Shown here in pieces: positions 53,875 to 64,000 of a DNA stretch of 64,000 nt. Origin of the DNA: Symbiodinium natans (taxonomy: Eukaryota; Sar; Dinophyceae; Suessiales; Symbiodiniaceae); the NCBI GenBank assembly GCA_905221605.1, contig CAJNDS010002083.1, positions 155,001 to 219,000 of the forward strand, in the 5' to 3' direction. Position 1 is the stretch's first letter. Each line of letters starts with the position of its first letter. A model generated the notes under the pieces. That model had not been told where the DNA came from, searched no databases, and saw only the letters and a program-made list of their open reading frames with translations. The position numbers were made by a program, and so were the translations under genes.

Positions 53875-55309
53875 CTGGAAGTGGCCCAGCTGCCTCATCG
53901 CAGCACGCTGCGCCGGCACTTCCTCCAGGCTTCCCCGCACAAGAAGTGGTCTCTAAGCCATGGTCCCTTTTCGGGTACCTGAACTTGCAGGGTCGTGTGT
54001 TGGAACAGGGGGCCCCTACATGGGCAACGACTGGTGGTGTTTAAGTTCCCACATGCTGAGCTTCGCAGGGTTGATAAGGCATAGGGTTTGTCAGCATCGG
54101 CCCCCGATCTAAGGCAGCGCCTCAAGGCGCCCTGCGAGTCACGTGTGGACAAAGCATCACGGGACATCACGTGGCGCTGTGTTGCCGGAGGCAGTCCTGC
54201 AGCGCGCACAGCGCAAATGCCGCCTGCCAATGGCCAACATGCTGTCACGTGGGCACAACGCACAGCGCACACGTCAATGCGGACCAGGTGATGGCCTGCA
54301 AACACCTGCAAACACCTGCAAAACACGTGCAAACACGTGCAACGACTTGTGCAAACTCAACTTCCCAGCGGCCTCGGCCAGGCGGCACTGGCGGGGGCGG
54401 CCACTCTCCAGAAGCGCCTGGAACTTAGCCTTGGTGGGGGGAACGGGTTTTTTGGGGGCAGGATGCTATGCGGAGGTGAGGGCATGTAGGGCATGTAGGG
54501 CATGTAGGGCACATAGGGCATGTGAGGGTTCAGGCTAAGGCATCCACAACTTTAGATTCGTTGCTGAGAGGTGTGAGCAGGTGTCAGCAAAGGGTTCAAT
54601 GCCCCAGACCAACCCAGCAGCCCTGGCTACTGCTTGCTGCCGAGGGACGAAGGGGACGAACCTTAGCCAACGGCTGCCCAGCTGATCTGGAGTTTCACTG
54701 AGGCACAGGAGGCACAGTAGCTGCAAACCACCCCAGCTACCGTACTGTCAAGAAGAGCATCAGCGCTGCAATCAACCCCCAAAATACTCAGCTAAGGCGC
54801 TGGAAGTTGTCGAAGTGCCGGCTGGACAGTCCATCGTCGAATTCCTTCCCAGGATCTCATGATGACGCCTCAAGAAACCCCCCACTCCCTTGCTGTTCGT
54901 GCTCGTGCTGGGCTTTTGCGTCTCCCAATCCTTCATGACGTCCCATGGGCCGTCACCGACGCCAATCATGACCTCGGACAGGCTTTGCAGGGCTTGGGCA
55001 CTGCTTGCCAAGGACATCTCCAAGATTCCGGCGATGGAGAGCGGACACTCGCTGGCGCTCACGAGTGCTTGACGCGAAGCTTCGCAGCACGCCTCATCGT
55101 CGACTGCCTGAAGGGTGACACTGTTAAGCCAAACTGTCCGTACTTTTGGAGGTCTCCGAACCAAGCCGAGGGGCGCCATCCGCCAGGATGAGTAGGATGT
55201 GCTGCTCATTGCCATTTTGGCGCACCACTTCGATCGCCTGGCACAAGACACCGTTTCCCGCCCCTGCTAAGGAGATCATGCCCACCGCTCTCTTATTTGG
55301 CACCGTGTG
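53875..55309 (-). CDS. copine/RGLG-type vWA-domain protein (partial gene, multi-exon)
   Basis: Exons in transcription order: ~55309 to ~55160 (HILLILADGAP), 55033-55107 (ASECPLSI), 54931-54972 (VMIGVGDGPWDVMK), 54801-54844 (EFDDGLSSRHFDNF), 54634-54661 (FVPF), 54365-54429 (AKFQALLESG) and 53875-53929 (LEEVPAQRAAMRQLG). Read in order they give PLSI-VMIGVGDGPWD, then EFDDG, FDNFQFVPF and EVPAQ. This is the signature of copines and RGLG ubiquitin ligases, whose vWA domain mediates metal-dependent protein binding. Donors are GC (55032), GA (54930), GC (54800) and GA (54364); all acceptors are AG. Each junction keeps phase and restores the conserved string. The N-terminal half of the vWA domain, with the DxSxS metal site, was not found before the PPR stop 220 bp upstream. 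The gene may be truncated or have unrecognised exons. No RING domain was seen downstream. Confidence 0.75.
54478..54526. repeat. (GCATGTAGG)n short repeat in an intron
   Basis: Four to five ~10-bp units, GGCATGTAGG, between exons of the copine-like gene. Confidence 0.75.
54973..55032 (-). other. 60-nt in-frame GC-AG intron in the copine-like gene
   Basis: Between PLSI and VMIGVGDGPWD lie exactly 60 nt starting GCCGGAATC and ending CTGTCCGAG, with no stop codon. Family members have no insertion here, so I read it as a minimal GC-AG intron. The alternative is a retained 20-residue insertion. Confidence 0.6.
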
Positions 55310-55531
55310 CTAGTATCACAGCACACCCTCCAAGCCCAACGGTGGTTGCCATGAAGCCAACAAAGTACCAACAGCGGCATCCAGAACGAACAAAGTCATG
55401 TCTCTTCTCCCGCAAACCGAGACAGTCTCGCGTCATCACGGTGAAACAAGTAGGGAGGAGCAGAGCCCGCCACGATGCCACGGTTGTGTGTGGCTCGTGA
55501 CGCCTATGTCATCGCACTAAGGCTTCAAGCC

Positions 55532-58500
55532 CTAGAGGCGGGATCCCTTCTCCACGGACCACTCACCACGGAACGCCCCATGTAGTGCCCCTAGGGCAAA
55601 GGCAAGCATGAGGTCCATGAGGCTCCGCACCTCGTGCAGAGTCGAGTACAGGGAAAGACATGGAGAGACCTTGACTAGCCGATTCCACAAGGCCAGGGAC
55701 GCTTCCTCATGTTTGCTAATTTGGCGAAACCTGGATACAAGGCCAAGTTCGTGATTACCAGGCACACGGAAAATGGTGGCCTTATTGCCGATGCTGCCGT
55801 GCCACAGGGCGAGGCTTGTGCGCAGCGGCACAGACACGCTCGACTGCGGCCAACGCCACGTTGTTGGGGCGCACGGAGCCTTTGCCGGTGCAAATCTCAG
55901 CCGTTCATTTGATGCACTGCAAACAAATGCAAGTTCGAGTACCAGGCCTGCAGGAATCGATGGGCTAAAATGATGAAGCCCTTGTTGCCCCTGGCCAAAC
56001 TGTACCCCCTCCGGCCTAGTCGGATCTGGCGGAGGATGCACAGCGCCCGCTGCCACTGCATTGTCCCGGACAGGGCATCGAGAGCCTCGGTGCTTGCGAG
56101 ATACTGACAATTCGCAGCAGCATCTCGAGTCGGCTTACAGCCTCGGGCCCAGGCAGAGGTGGAGGCGACAAGATCCGGCTGCAGCCCTTCTCGCTGCATC
56201 TCACCTGCTCGAAGAGGGAAGCTCAGGCCAACAAGCAACATTGAGCACACTCTCCTCCTGTGCCGCTTGCAAGCATCTGACATGGAAATGCTCCTTCCGA
56301 ACACCATGCAGGACATTGCAGGACCTTCTCAGGATCCCACGCATCTGCACAGGATCATCCAAAGAAAGCGAAGCCAACAAAGCTCTCCAAAGCTCCCACA
56401 GCATTCATACAAAAACCCCAAGCCCCCCAAACCCGAACCCCACACTCTTAGCCTAGTTACATGATCCCCGAATATGGGCCCTTACAAGGGGACCCCTTAT
56501 AGACCCCTGCCCTGCGCAACCCAAGGGCCCATACTTCAGAACCCTGTTAAGGGCCCATGAAGCTACCCTTAGACAAACACCCAAGCCCGGCCTAGTAGGG
56601 CTAGCACCGCCTGCCAGGACCCCTCCGCTGCGCCTTGGGTCTTGAGCACACAGCATGTACAACGAAAGCATTTTCAGGGTTTGTGGGCTTTATAGGGTCA
56701 AAAGGAGCTCTGTACTGCTGTAGAACAGGCTGTGAAAACAGGTCCACACCAACCTTCGCTTTAGCTGCACCTAAACTGAATCCAAGAAGGCCACCAAAAA
56801 AAGAGCAGCCAAGGCGGCAGGCAGAGAGGACACAGCTGTAGCTCACGGCGTCGCGGCGGACCTCCATCGTTCCAAACAAAGGCTTCTGCCGACCTCCAAC
56901 GAACGACGACACTAAACCCCTCTGCACCGAATGCTTCGCCCTACATCACCTCCAGAGGCCCTACTCCGCACCTCGAGGCTGGCCATCTCTGCCAGGAGCC
57001 GCAGTGCACCTTCTACTCTTGCCAGCTGACAGGAAAAGCTCTTCCGGTTTAGGTTTGCAGTCTTATTGCCAGAATGCTCTTCTACTGAACCTTTGTTCTG
57101 GAAGCCTGTTCAGAGCGGATTGGCCCGGCTCGGTGCCGGGGGCGGGGATGCCTGTGGGAAAGGAGCTTGAGCTGCTGGGCGTAGTAGTGTCCTTGAATTT
57201 TGGGTTCTCACTAAGCGTCACGGATTGGTGCATCCGGCGTGCTGGTGATTTGGTTCATCTCCCGTAGCGCTGGACTGCAAGGATCACATCCTGCCTCTGC
57301 CACAGCCAGCCATCAGGAAAGCCACTTTAGAGACTAGACTTCTGTGTTTTTGGAGAGATTTAGGGATATAGAGTTTGGTTTAGGAAAACGGGGCTTTTGG
57401 GATCTGGTACGAGTAGCTACCCTGACGTTTTGCCGCTACCGCCAAGCCTCGCCACTCTGCGCCCAGAGCTGAGGCAGCCAAGACCGAGTTTGCAATCACG
57501 ACATCGGGGCGGAGGGTCCGGGCCTCAGCAAGCCGGGCCTGGAACACCAAACCAAGAAGGGCCCTGTAAGCCGGGCATTAAGCCTCGGATCCTACCTGCT
57601 GAACGGAGGTTCAGTGCGGCATGGCAGAACTTCGGCAAGGCACAGCTTGAGCAACACCAGAGTTCATTAGAATTCATTAGAGCTGCTGCTTCAAACCCTA
57701 AACCCTAAACCCTAAACCCTACACCCTAAACCCTGTCAAGAGCAGGGCTTTCGCGAGAAGCGTCACTCCACCACCACGCAGAAACCACCGCTAGCATCAC
57801 GATGGCAACAACGACAGGCATGATGACGATGACGATGACTGACTGTGAATCCGTTCTTCCAAGATCCTGGCCGGCAGCACGCCCAATAGCTCCAGTGAGC
57901 GGCTCCAGTGAGATGCCTGCAGGCACGCCATCATTGCAGCGCTGAACCTCGGAGGTTGGGGCAAGTGAGGCAATAGCGCATAAGGCTTGGGGTCAGCAAG
58001 TTTGACTTGATGCGAGCTGCATTACGACAGAGACCGACGAAGCTTGGACTTGTGCACATCACCTGCCTTGCCGTCTTTTGCCCCAACCCTAGCAGTGCGC
58101 CGTCTTGACAAGACGGCAAGGTCTCTCAGCACCGAGGGGCGTCACCACTGTTCCTCGGTCCAACAGAGCAATCGCTGAGCCCCAGCGGCAGCTCCTGCAA
58201 GACAGAGGGAGTCTCTGAATATTTGTCACGAATGGTTCTGATGAAGGCAGAGCTGGAAAGCTGTTGACATCGTAGCTGAGCCTCGCTGCTACGACCGAAA
58301 ACGCACTCGAACCGACAACGCCAGCTATGCATGACCCTGCAGAAATTATTCCCCGTGGCTCCGCTCGCAGGCTTCGATGACGCTATTCACCGTTGCGATG
58401 TTGGGGGCGACCCGGCGGGCCTCAGACACGTGAGCCCCCCCTAATGACTTACTGGCGCTTAGTTATAGTGAAGCAGGGAATCGTCGGTTGCAAGACATAC

Positions 58501-60406
58501 AAAGTAACCTAGCGCCACTAGTGCCCAATTTCCGTGCTAGCGCCGGAAGAGGGGATGTGCCACGGCCTTCATCTGCCGCAGCGCAAGTACCGTCTGCGGC
58601 CAGCGCCCTGCGTCGCCACAGGCTGTGATGACCTCTGCTTGTTCTCGACTGCTGGTAAAGGTCGGGATTTGCCGGCAAGTGATCGTTCTTTTATATACTG
58701 GGATAAAGCGGCAAACCTCCATGAGACCACTGGCAAGTGGGGGGGGGGGTGTCCGAAGGCTAGGCTGAAGCAGGGTTGGTGAAAACTTACACAATCGCTT
58801 CAACCTGGTCCCTAAAGCACCTCCTGAAGCTTGCCCGCTATTCCAAGGACAAGCACCCTGAGCTCAAGCAAGAGGCGGCAGTGTAGCTGATCACATCTGG
58901 CACACGAATCTCAAAGATTCGGCCGCAGAGCACCTGAAGAGAAGGTAAAACCGAAGGCCCAAAGTTTCCCAAAGCTAACGCTCCTGAAACCCTCCAAGTG
59001 TAGCCGCTAGGGTTCAGCCATCCAAAGTCCCTCTCAAAGTAAGGCACCTGGGCCGCACCCCAAGCAGAGCCAGTGCCACAGGCAGTGATGGCGCTGTTGA
59101 AGCCTCTGTGAGGAAAGAAGGCTCTTAGATCCGAGGCTCCAGGCCTTCGGTTCCCGGTATTGTGGGCATGGGAATCGAAGAACTGAAGGTGAAGGCGGGG
59201 AAAGAAGGTAAAGCAGGCCCAAACATCTCCCAGAGTTCAACGCCTCCTCGATTCCTGCTCCGGATCTTTGCTGGCTGAGAGGCTGACCTCGTTGGGGAGG
59301 CAGGCCTGCCCGAGCCGCCTCTCAAGCTTCTCAAGCACGAAGGACAAGAGGAAGAGAACCCTTCAGGTCTTAGGGCGAACCTCAGTAGCTCCAGGGCTGA
59401 AGCCCAGGGCCCAGAGGACGCTGCACTGATGGCGGCACCTGAGAGCCGCGCAGCTCGTGGGGGCGGTGAGAGAAGAGCAGCTTTTTGCGGGAGCTCTGTA
59501 GGGCTTCCTCCCTTGGGTGGCCCTCTTCGCTTCGGGGACCTGCGAGGGTTTCCTCGTGGCTCAGGGTTCGGGGATGCATTTGGGGTGTCGACCTTTCTGG
59601 CCACAGCTTGGTGGGTCATGCCTGCGTTGCTCCGGGCGGCTGAACCCCACAACGTCGGCAGCACGCGCGGCCAGAGCAGACAGCAGCAGCGTCTGGGCCT
59701 GGAGTAATGGAGGATCATAGAAGAAGAAGGCAATCGTTGTGTCGAGCACGCGGTGACGGTTGCTGATTTTGGCTGTGTTGCCTTGAACCTGAAGCCATTT
59801 TCAAGCTCGCACTCTCAATCTTCCGTACCCAAGCTGCCGAACGCCATCGCCCGCCTCGCTCAGCACCCGAAATGGCCTCGAAACATGCAACGCTGCTAAC
59901 AACGAACGCGGCCTGTGAAGCGGCAGCTGCTGTCGTGACAATCACTAGCGCCACGTCCCATGGGGCAAAACGGGAGCCAAAGCCAAGGGGCGCAGTTGTA
60001 GATGATGGTGTTTGTCATGAGCCTCTGCAAGGACACATGTCTCAGTCCGCGATCAAGAACAACTCTGTCATGTGGGCATGCACGAGCCTAGTGGTGATCC
60101 TTGCAAATGAGGGGCTTCACAGCTGGCATCTCGCTCAGAAGCACCTCAGCATCTTGGAAAAAAAAGAATTGTTAAGAAATACTACAAACAAATACGACGG
60201 ACACACCTTCTGAATTCAAATAGACAAGTGCCTCCACGGGCCTGGCTTGTGACAAGACTCCCGCTCCGAGTCGCCCACGTTTGCCATTGCCCACTGCCCA
60301 GAGCGAACGCAAGCATTCATAGTAGCACCATAGCAGATCACATCCGGCTTCACAGATATCTGAAGCTGGAGCAGCTGCAAGGCAGCGCGCCAGTAGTGAC
60401 CGCCGG
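55532..60406 (-). CDS. pentatricopeptide-repeat (PPR) protein, many tiny exons
   Basis: At least twelve PPR-like exons were found. In order: 60279-60406 (PDVICYGATMNAC), 60100-60152 (AEVLLSEMPAVKP), 59992-60024 (NTIIYNC), 59829-59876 (AISGAERGGRWRSAAW), 59641-59698 (AQTLLLSALAARAADVVGF), ~59350-59438 (AAISAASSGPWASALELL), 59048-59105 (GFNSAITACGTGSAWGAAQ), 58877-58933 (VPDVISYTA), ~58590-58632 (VITACGDAGRW), 58365-58420 (PNIATVNSVIEAC), 58141-58194 (RWGSAIALLDRGTVV), ~57860-57947 (FSAAMMACLQASHWSRSLELL). Later ones are at ~56900 (RRDAVSYSCVLSAC), ~56200 (MQREGLQPDLVA), ~56080 (QWQRALCILRQIR) and ~55870 (RPNNVALAAVERVC). Joining them restores the 35-residue rhythm, N-A-I-S-A-C then W..AL.LL.M. 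PPR proteins bind RNA, mostly in organelles. A transit peptide was not found because the 5' end is unresolved. Many donors are GC or GA. The stop at 55532-55534 is tentative. Confidence 0.82.
57692..57735 (-). repeat. CCCTAAA block inside a PPR intron
   Basis: About six heptamers between the exon at ~57860 and that at ~56900, on the strand opposite to transcription. It is the clearest telomere-like block in the last 10 kb of the window. Confidence 0.88.
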
Positions 60407-60540
60407 CTTTCGCATGAATCGCTCTGACGATGGCAGTTGGGTTATGCTCCAACTCAGAGCCAGACATGCGCCACTGGCATTTGTAGAGTTGCAAAGTGAC
60501 GCTTCGGTAGTTAGTCCCATGTCTCTACGATTCTGGAGTA

Positions 60541-60690
60541 TTCTTGAAGGATTGCAACTTACCAATGCCATGGGCGGGCACTAGGCAAAATCTGCATAGC
60601 TGCCATAGCTGGTAGATCACAGCGCGCTTGACTGGAACCTCGGCAACACCCAAGTGCTGAGCATCGGTGCAGAAAGATGTACCAAAAGCG
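60541..60690 (-). CDS. possible upstream exon of the PPR gene
   Basis: On the minus strand, GGCTGTAG is followed by an open stretch coding FGTSFCTDAQHLGVAEVPVK and RAVIYQLWQL. It ends at GGCATTG with a strong GTAAGT donor (just below 60560). No PPR consensus is seen, so it may be the N-terminal part of the PPR protein or a separate exon. Confidence 0.4.
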
Positions 60691-61564
60691 CGGTCCTACA
60701 GCCAACTCCGGGATAGGAAAATGCGGGTGCCAAGATCTGTCCTAAGTATTCACCTTAAGAACTGAAACTTCCGGTCTCGGCTCAGGATGCCAGCAAGGCG
60801 CATCCGCTCCAAATCCCCGAGTTGTCAGGCCGTCCGCCTACCACGCGTGTCGCCAGCATCGCGCAGAAGCAGCCATGCCCTTCACGGCTCTTTGTGAACG
60901 AACTACTTCTGCAACCATCGGGCCCAAGGCAGCAGAATGCTCGAAATCCACTAACGTGCGCAGCTCTTGTCAAGCGGAATGGTGCGCTTGTGGAATCAAT
61001 CGTTGTCGACATTATGAATGCGATGGAAGTGGGGATAGGCTAAGTATGGTGAACCCAATCATGATTCTTCCGTCACAAACACAACTAGGCGCGTAAGAAT
61101 GACGGACTGCAGGGCTACCTTCGTAGGGCGGAGACCCCGCTACTGCAAGCATCGTAAGCATGCAGCCGGCTTAGTTCATGCGATATTCTAGAATGTGCGT
61201 GTGTCTGTGTGTGTGTACATGTCGTTGTGCATATATATATATATACACACATACATGTATAGATTGCGCATAGATCAAGGATGGCAACGCAAGAAGGGTA
61301 GCCGCCATTTCAGCAAAATCCTCACTGGTGCACCCCAACCAGAGCCTTGACGTATTTGATGCTAGGGCTGATTGTCAAGATGCCCAGTGGAGCTCCTCTA
61401 TTACCCTCAAGCATTGAAAGTAGCCAAGCTGAGGTAGCAAACGAAGAAAAGCCACGAGATTGGGAACTGGTAAGAAAAAACCCTATGCAGTCGCCATTTC
61501 ACAGCCCAAAGTACCTGGGACGCACACAGCACTGACTCGCTGTGTGAGGTCGTCAAGGCTCAAG
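60691..61564. other. spacer between PPR and membrane-protein genes
   Basis: Contains a GTGTGT/TATATA microsatellite at 61198-61262. A minus frame at 60782-61012 has no domain. The 5' end of the PPR gene should lie somewhere here. Confidence 0.4.
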
Positions 61565-64000
61565 TCAGGTGCCAGCATTGCCAGCATGCTCCGCAAGCGT
61601 CACATCCTTCACTTGCGGCTGGATGGACTTGGCGTTCTCAGACGCCTCAAACGGAAGGTTCTCAGTTTCTGCTTGTACTCCAGATGCTGACGCGTCGTTG
61701 TCATCTCCTGATGCAGCATACGTGCAGCAGAAGCGGACCGACCCAGAATCCCAGCTACGACATCCGACACCGCTACTCCTCTTCTCTCTCTAATTGCAAC
61801 TGCTACGACATCCACTGCGAGCTACCACCTGTGTGTTGAGACATCCAAGCTGGGAGCAGCTTAATCAGCCCTGCAGCCACTCCTTTGCTGGTGAGAGCGA
61901 GCACTGATGAGAACAATGCCAGCAGCAGCAGGTAAGCTCCAGCGTCAAAGAACATGCCAGTCGGGGCCCAGCGGCTAGCCTTTACAGGCAATCATCCGAA
62001 AAGGGCTTCAGGGGCTTCAAATAGTGAAGACTCTCTGGGGCTTCTGGGGCTGCTGCACATGTGTTCACAAAGCCACTGTCGCAACGAACTGGGTATGCCC
62101 AAGCAAATCAGGCGCCAGGACAGGGCAAAGGGACTCTGCAGACGCACGGTCAAGCGACCTGATACTTCGAAGGCCTTGTGGTTCTGCGTAGATTACACGA
62201 TTCCTCTACACCACTGCATCTGCTCTTGTGAACCAACCTAGAAGTATTCTGGACTCTGGATCAGCACTGAAGCACTACTCCCAAAAACCCAGACTCGCAG
62301 AGCCAAACTCCTCATCATGGACGCCCTTCACGGGAGCGCCATAAATAGGCCACACTCTAAACTGTCAAGCAAAGCAAGGAGAAAAGAACCTGAACAACAT
62401 CCGAGCACAACGGAACAGTCAGCGCTCTCAAATGCTATTCTGTAGGCCCGGGGCCACCGCAAAGCCCGGAAGCGACAGCGTCGCTCCGCCGACGAGGCTC
62501 CCAGCTTGAAAGACGGATGCTGCAGCACCAGCAATGTCCGGCAGCTCCTCAAGAGGCTCTTACATCTCTTCTGGGGGGTTTGAATCGAACCTCAGGGGCC
62601 TCCGCCCCCCGAAAAATCTTCGACGGGCCATGAACAAGAGCTCAGGGAGGTGCTGGAACTTTCAAGATGTCTCACGTTCGGGAGTGTTGAAAGGACTGGC
62701 TGCCTGTTGAAACTCGGTGCCCACAGCGACAACGAGACCCACGACCGAGAAGGAGAACATATAGAAGCCGGCGACGTAGCAGTAGACGCTGCCTGAGAAG
62801 AACCTCAGCACGAGCCAGGCCCTTGAAACCCTATCTGCTTTACGTGCTAGCTTCTGGACACTTTCGTGGCCAGCATGTCAGATTTCACCTTGGCTTCCAG
62901 CCGAGAGGCGTCTAGAACAAGCAGTCTCGGATCTGGTCTCCTTCCCCCACCCAAAAACTTTCTGCTCCCCCCCAACCCGAAGCTGAAATCCGATGCGGGA
63001 CTCCATGCTCCTACAGAGACCCATGCTAAAAAAACACCGAAAGGCCACGGAATGCGACCTAAAAAACCCCCTAAGCCTTTGTCTAGGACACCCCTTGGGA
63101 CGTTCTGTTATGTAGGACCTTTGAAAGCCCTGGACCCTTCCTAGGACCGTTGTGCATGCTACACCCGCGTTGGGGCAGCCCAACGCCGAGGCGGCAGCGC
63201 GCAAGCGCTTTACAAGCACGCTCTACGGGTTGCCTCAAAAAGCATTAGCTCATACAGTGGCGATGGGGCCATGGAGCAGGCCCCCGAGGATGTTCAGCGT
63301 CGCAGTGAGAACCAGCAAAGGGATGATGGCCCGATAGATTGTCCGTGGACTCCAGCCCAACAAGTTCACGACTATGAGCCCCACCACTGCAGGCAACTTG
63401 GCTGGAGGCGGAGAAGGTTTGTGGAGCGTCTCACTACGGAGTTCGGATCACTGTGAGGGCTTTTGGCGAAATGGCTTTGTTATGCCTTGTTGAAAGAACT
63501 TGGAAGGCTGTTCAATTCCTCCCGAACACGGAGTCCACACCCTGAGCTGCAGGCCTACCAACCCCCGAAGAGACTTCTCAGAGTGGATGTGTTGAGCCAG
63601 GTATCAAGGAGAAGGGACTGGCTTTCTTACAAACAAAAAACTGTTTCCGTTGTTGATGCAGCTCCTGACTACGTTTACTTGAGACTTCGATGGCAGCTTA
63701 GGACAGCCGAGAAGATATGCTCCAGGGAGTGCTGCGTCGTTCGTGACTGTATGTGAACATGTCAGGTGCCTGAATAGAATTGGCTGTCACATCGCCTAAA
63801 CCATCTAAAACAAAAAGCACGTTTTCTGTGCTCAAGATGGACCTTGGACATGCAAGGTCCTTCTGAGCCTGATGCTTCTTTCCTGCAAGCCAAGGCGCTG
63901 TCAAGGACGACATCACCAGAGCGCAGTGCACCAGGGACAGCCCATAGATCGTCTCCAGGTTCTTCGCCTCAGGTTCGGTTCGACTTACTGACGCTGATAA
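61565..64000 (-). CDS. polytopic membrane protein, multi-exon, cut by right edge
   Basis: Five or six hydrophobic exons follow one another on the minus strand. About 63960-63870 codes NLETIYGLSLVHCALVMSSL. 63256-63386 (131 nt, acceptor CCTGCAG, donor GTATGAGC) codes VGLIVVNLLGW and then IIPLLVLTATLNILGGLL. ~62690-62821 codes SGSVYCYVAGFYMFSFSVVG, then LVVAVG. ~62450-62545 codes PDIAGAAASVFQAGSLVGGA. ~61850-61977 codes GAYLLLLALFSSVLALTS. The last exon codes an acidic, soluble tail (GDDNDASASGVQAETENLPF) and stops at 61565-61567. Each hydrophobic block is long enough for one transmembrane helix. The layout suggests an integral membrane transporter or channel with a cytoplasmic acidic tail. I do not recognise the family. 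A TauE/SafE-like anion exporter is a weak guess. The N-terminus lies outside the window. Confidence 0.6.

Noticed and set aside
55210-55235. GCCATTTTGGC resembling the core of the dinoflagellate spliced leader
   Set aside because: Only about ten bases match and the rest of the leader is absent. It lies inside a copine-like coding exon on the other strand.
57726-57926. Minus frame with a membrane-like segment (VIVIVIMPVVVAIV)
   Set aside because: It overlaps the PPR exon at ~57860-57947 in another phase. The hydrophobic run comes from a GATGAC simple repeat, and the frame ends in a telomere-like block.

Overview
The window looks like nuclear DNA of a dinoflagellate alveolate. Four things point there. 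Telomere-type TTTAGGG/CCCTAAA blocks are scattered through most of the window. Recognisable genes all lie on one strand and are cut into very short exons. Reading frames are restored only if introns starting GC or GA (ending AG) are accepted beside GT-AG. Protein families include an HMG-box protein with a ubiquitin-like region and a GYVFKxGxxGLGYY-type tail, a long PPR protein and a GHP-CCCH zinc finger. The species cannot be named from sequence alone.

Layout. 1-1.7 kb is unannotated sequence ending in a G tract and a 100-N gap. 1.8-5.7 kb is a tandem array of ~1.0-kb units built around degenerate telomere words and the palindrome CCCTATAGGG. 5.7-7.4 kb holds minisatellites: a convergent pair of ACCATTAA/TTTAATGG arrays and a 51-bp array. 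7.8-15.5 kb is dominated by simple sequence. 15.6-49 kb is gene-poor. It carries about forty interstitial telomere-like blocks, at least five kinds of short terminal-inverted-repeat (TIR) elements, a 1.1-kb tandem duplication, an AT-rich repeat island, a foldback element and one convincing gene fragment, a CCCH zinc finger at 25.4-25.9 kb.

49.9-64 kb is the gene-bearing part, and every gene there is on the minus strand. From right to left, in transcription order, they are a polytopic membrane protein running off the right edge, a PPR protein, a copine/RGLG-type vWA protein, a coiled-coil protein and the HMG-box/ubiquitin-like protein. Telomere-like blocks are nearly absent here; the clearest one (57.69-57.74 kb) lies inside a PPR intron.

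The most informative structural observation is at 26.2-26.4 kb. A TIR element with near-perfect 9-bp target-site duplications has itself been interrupted by a CCCTAAA tract flanked by a 10-bp duplication of element sequence. This catches one interstitial telomeric tract as an insertion. The genes share strand and splice style, but nothing suggests a common pathway. Gene models were built by eye from splice phase and motif continuity and lack transcript support.
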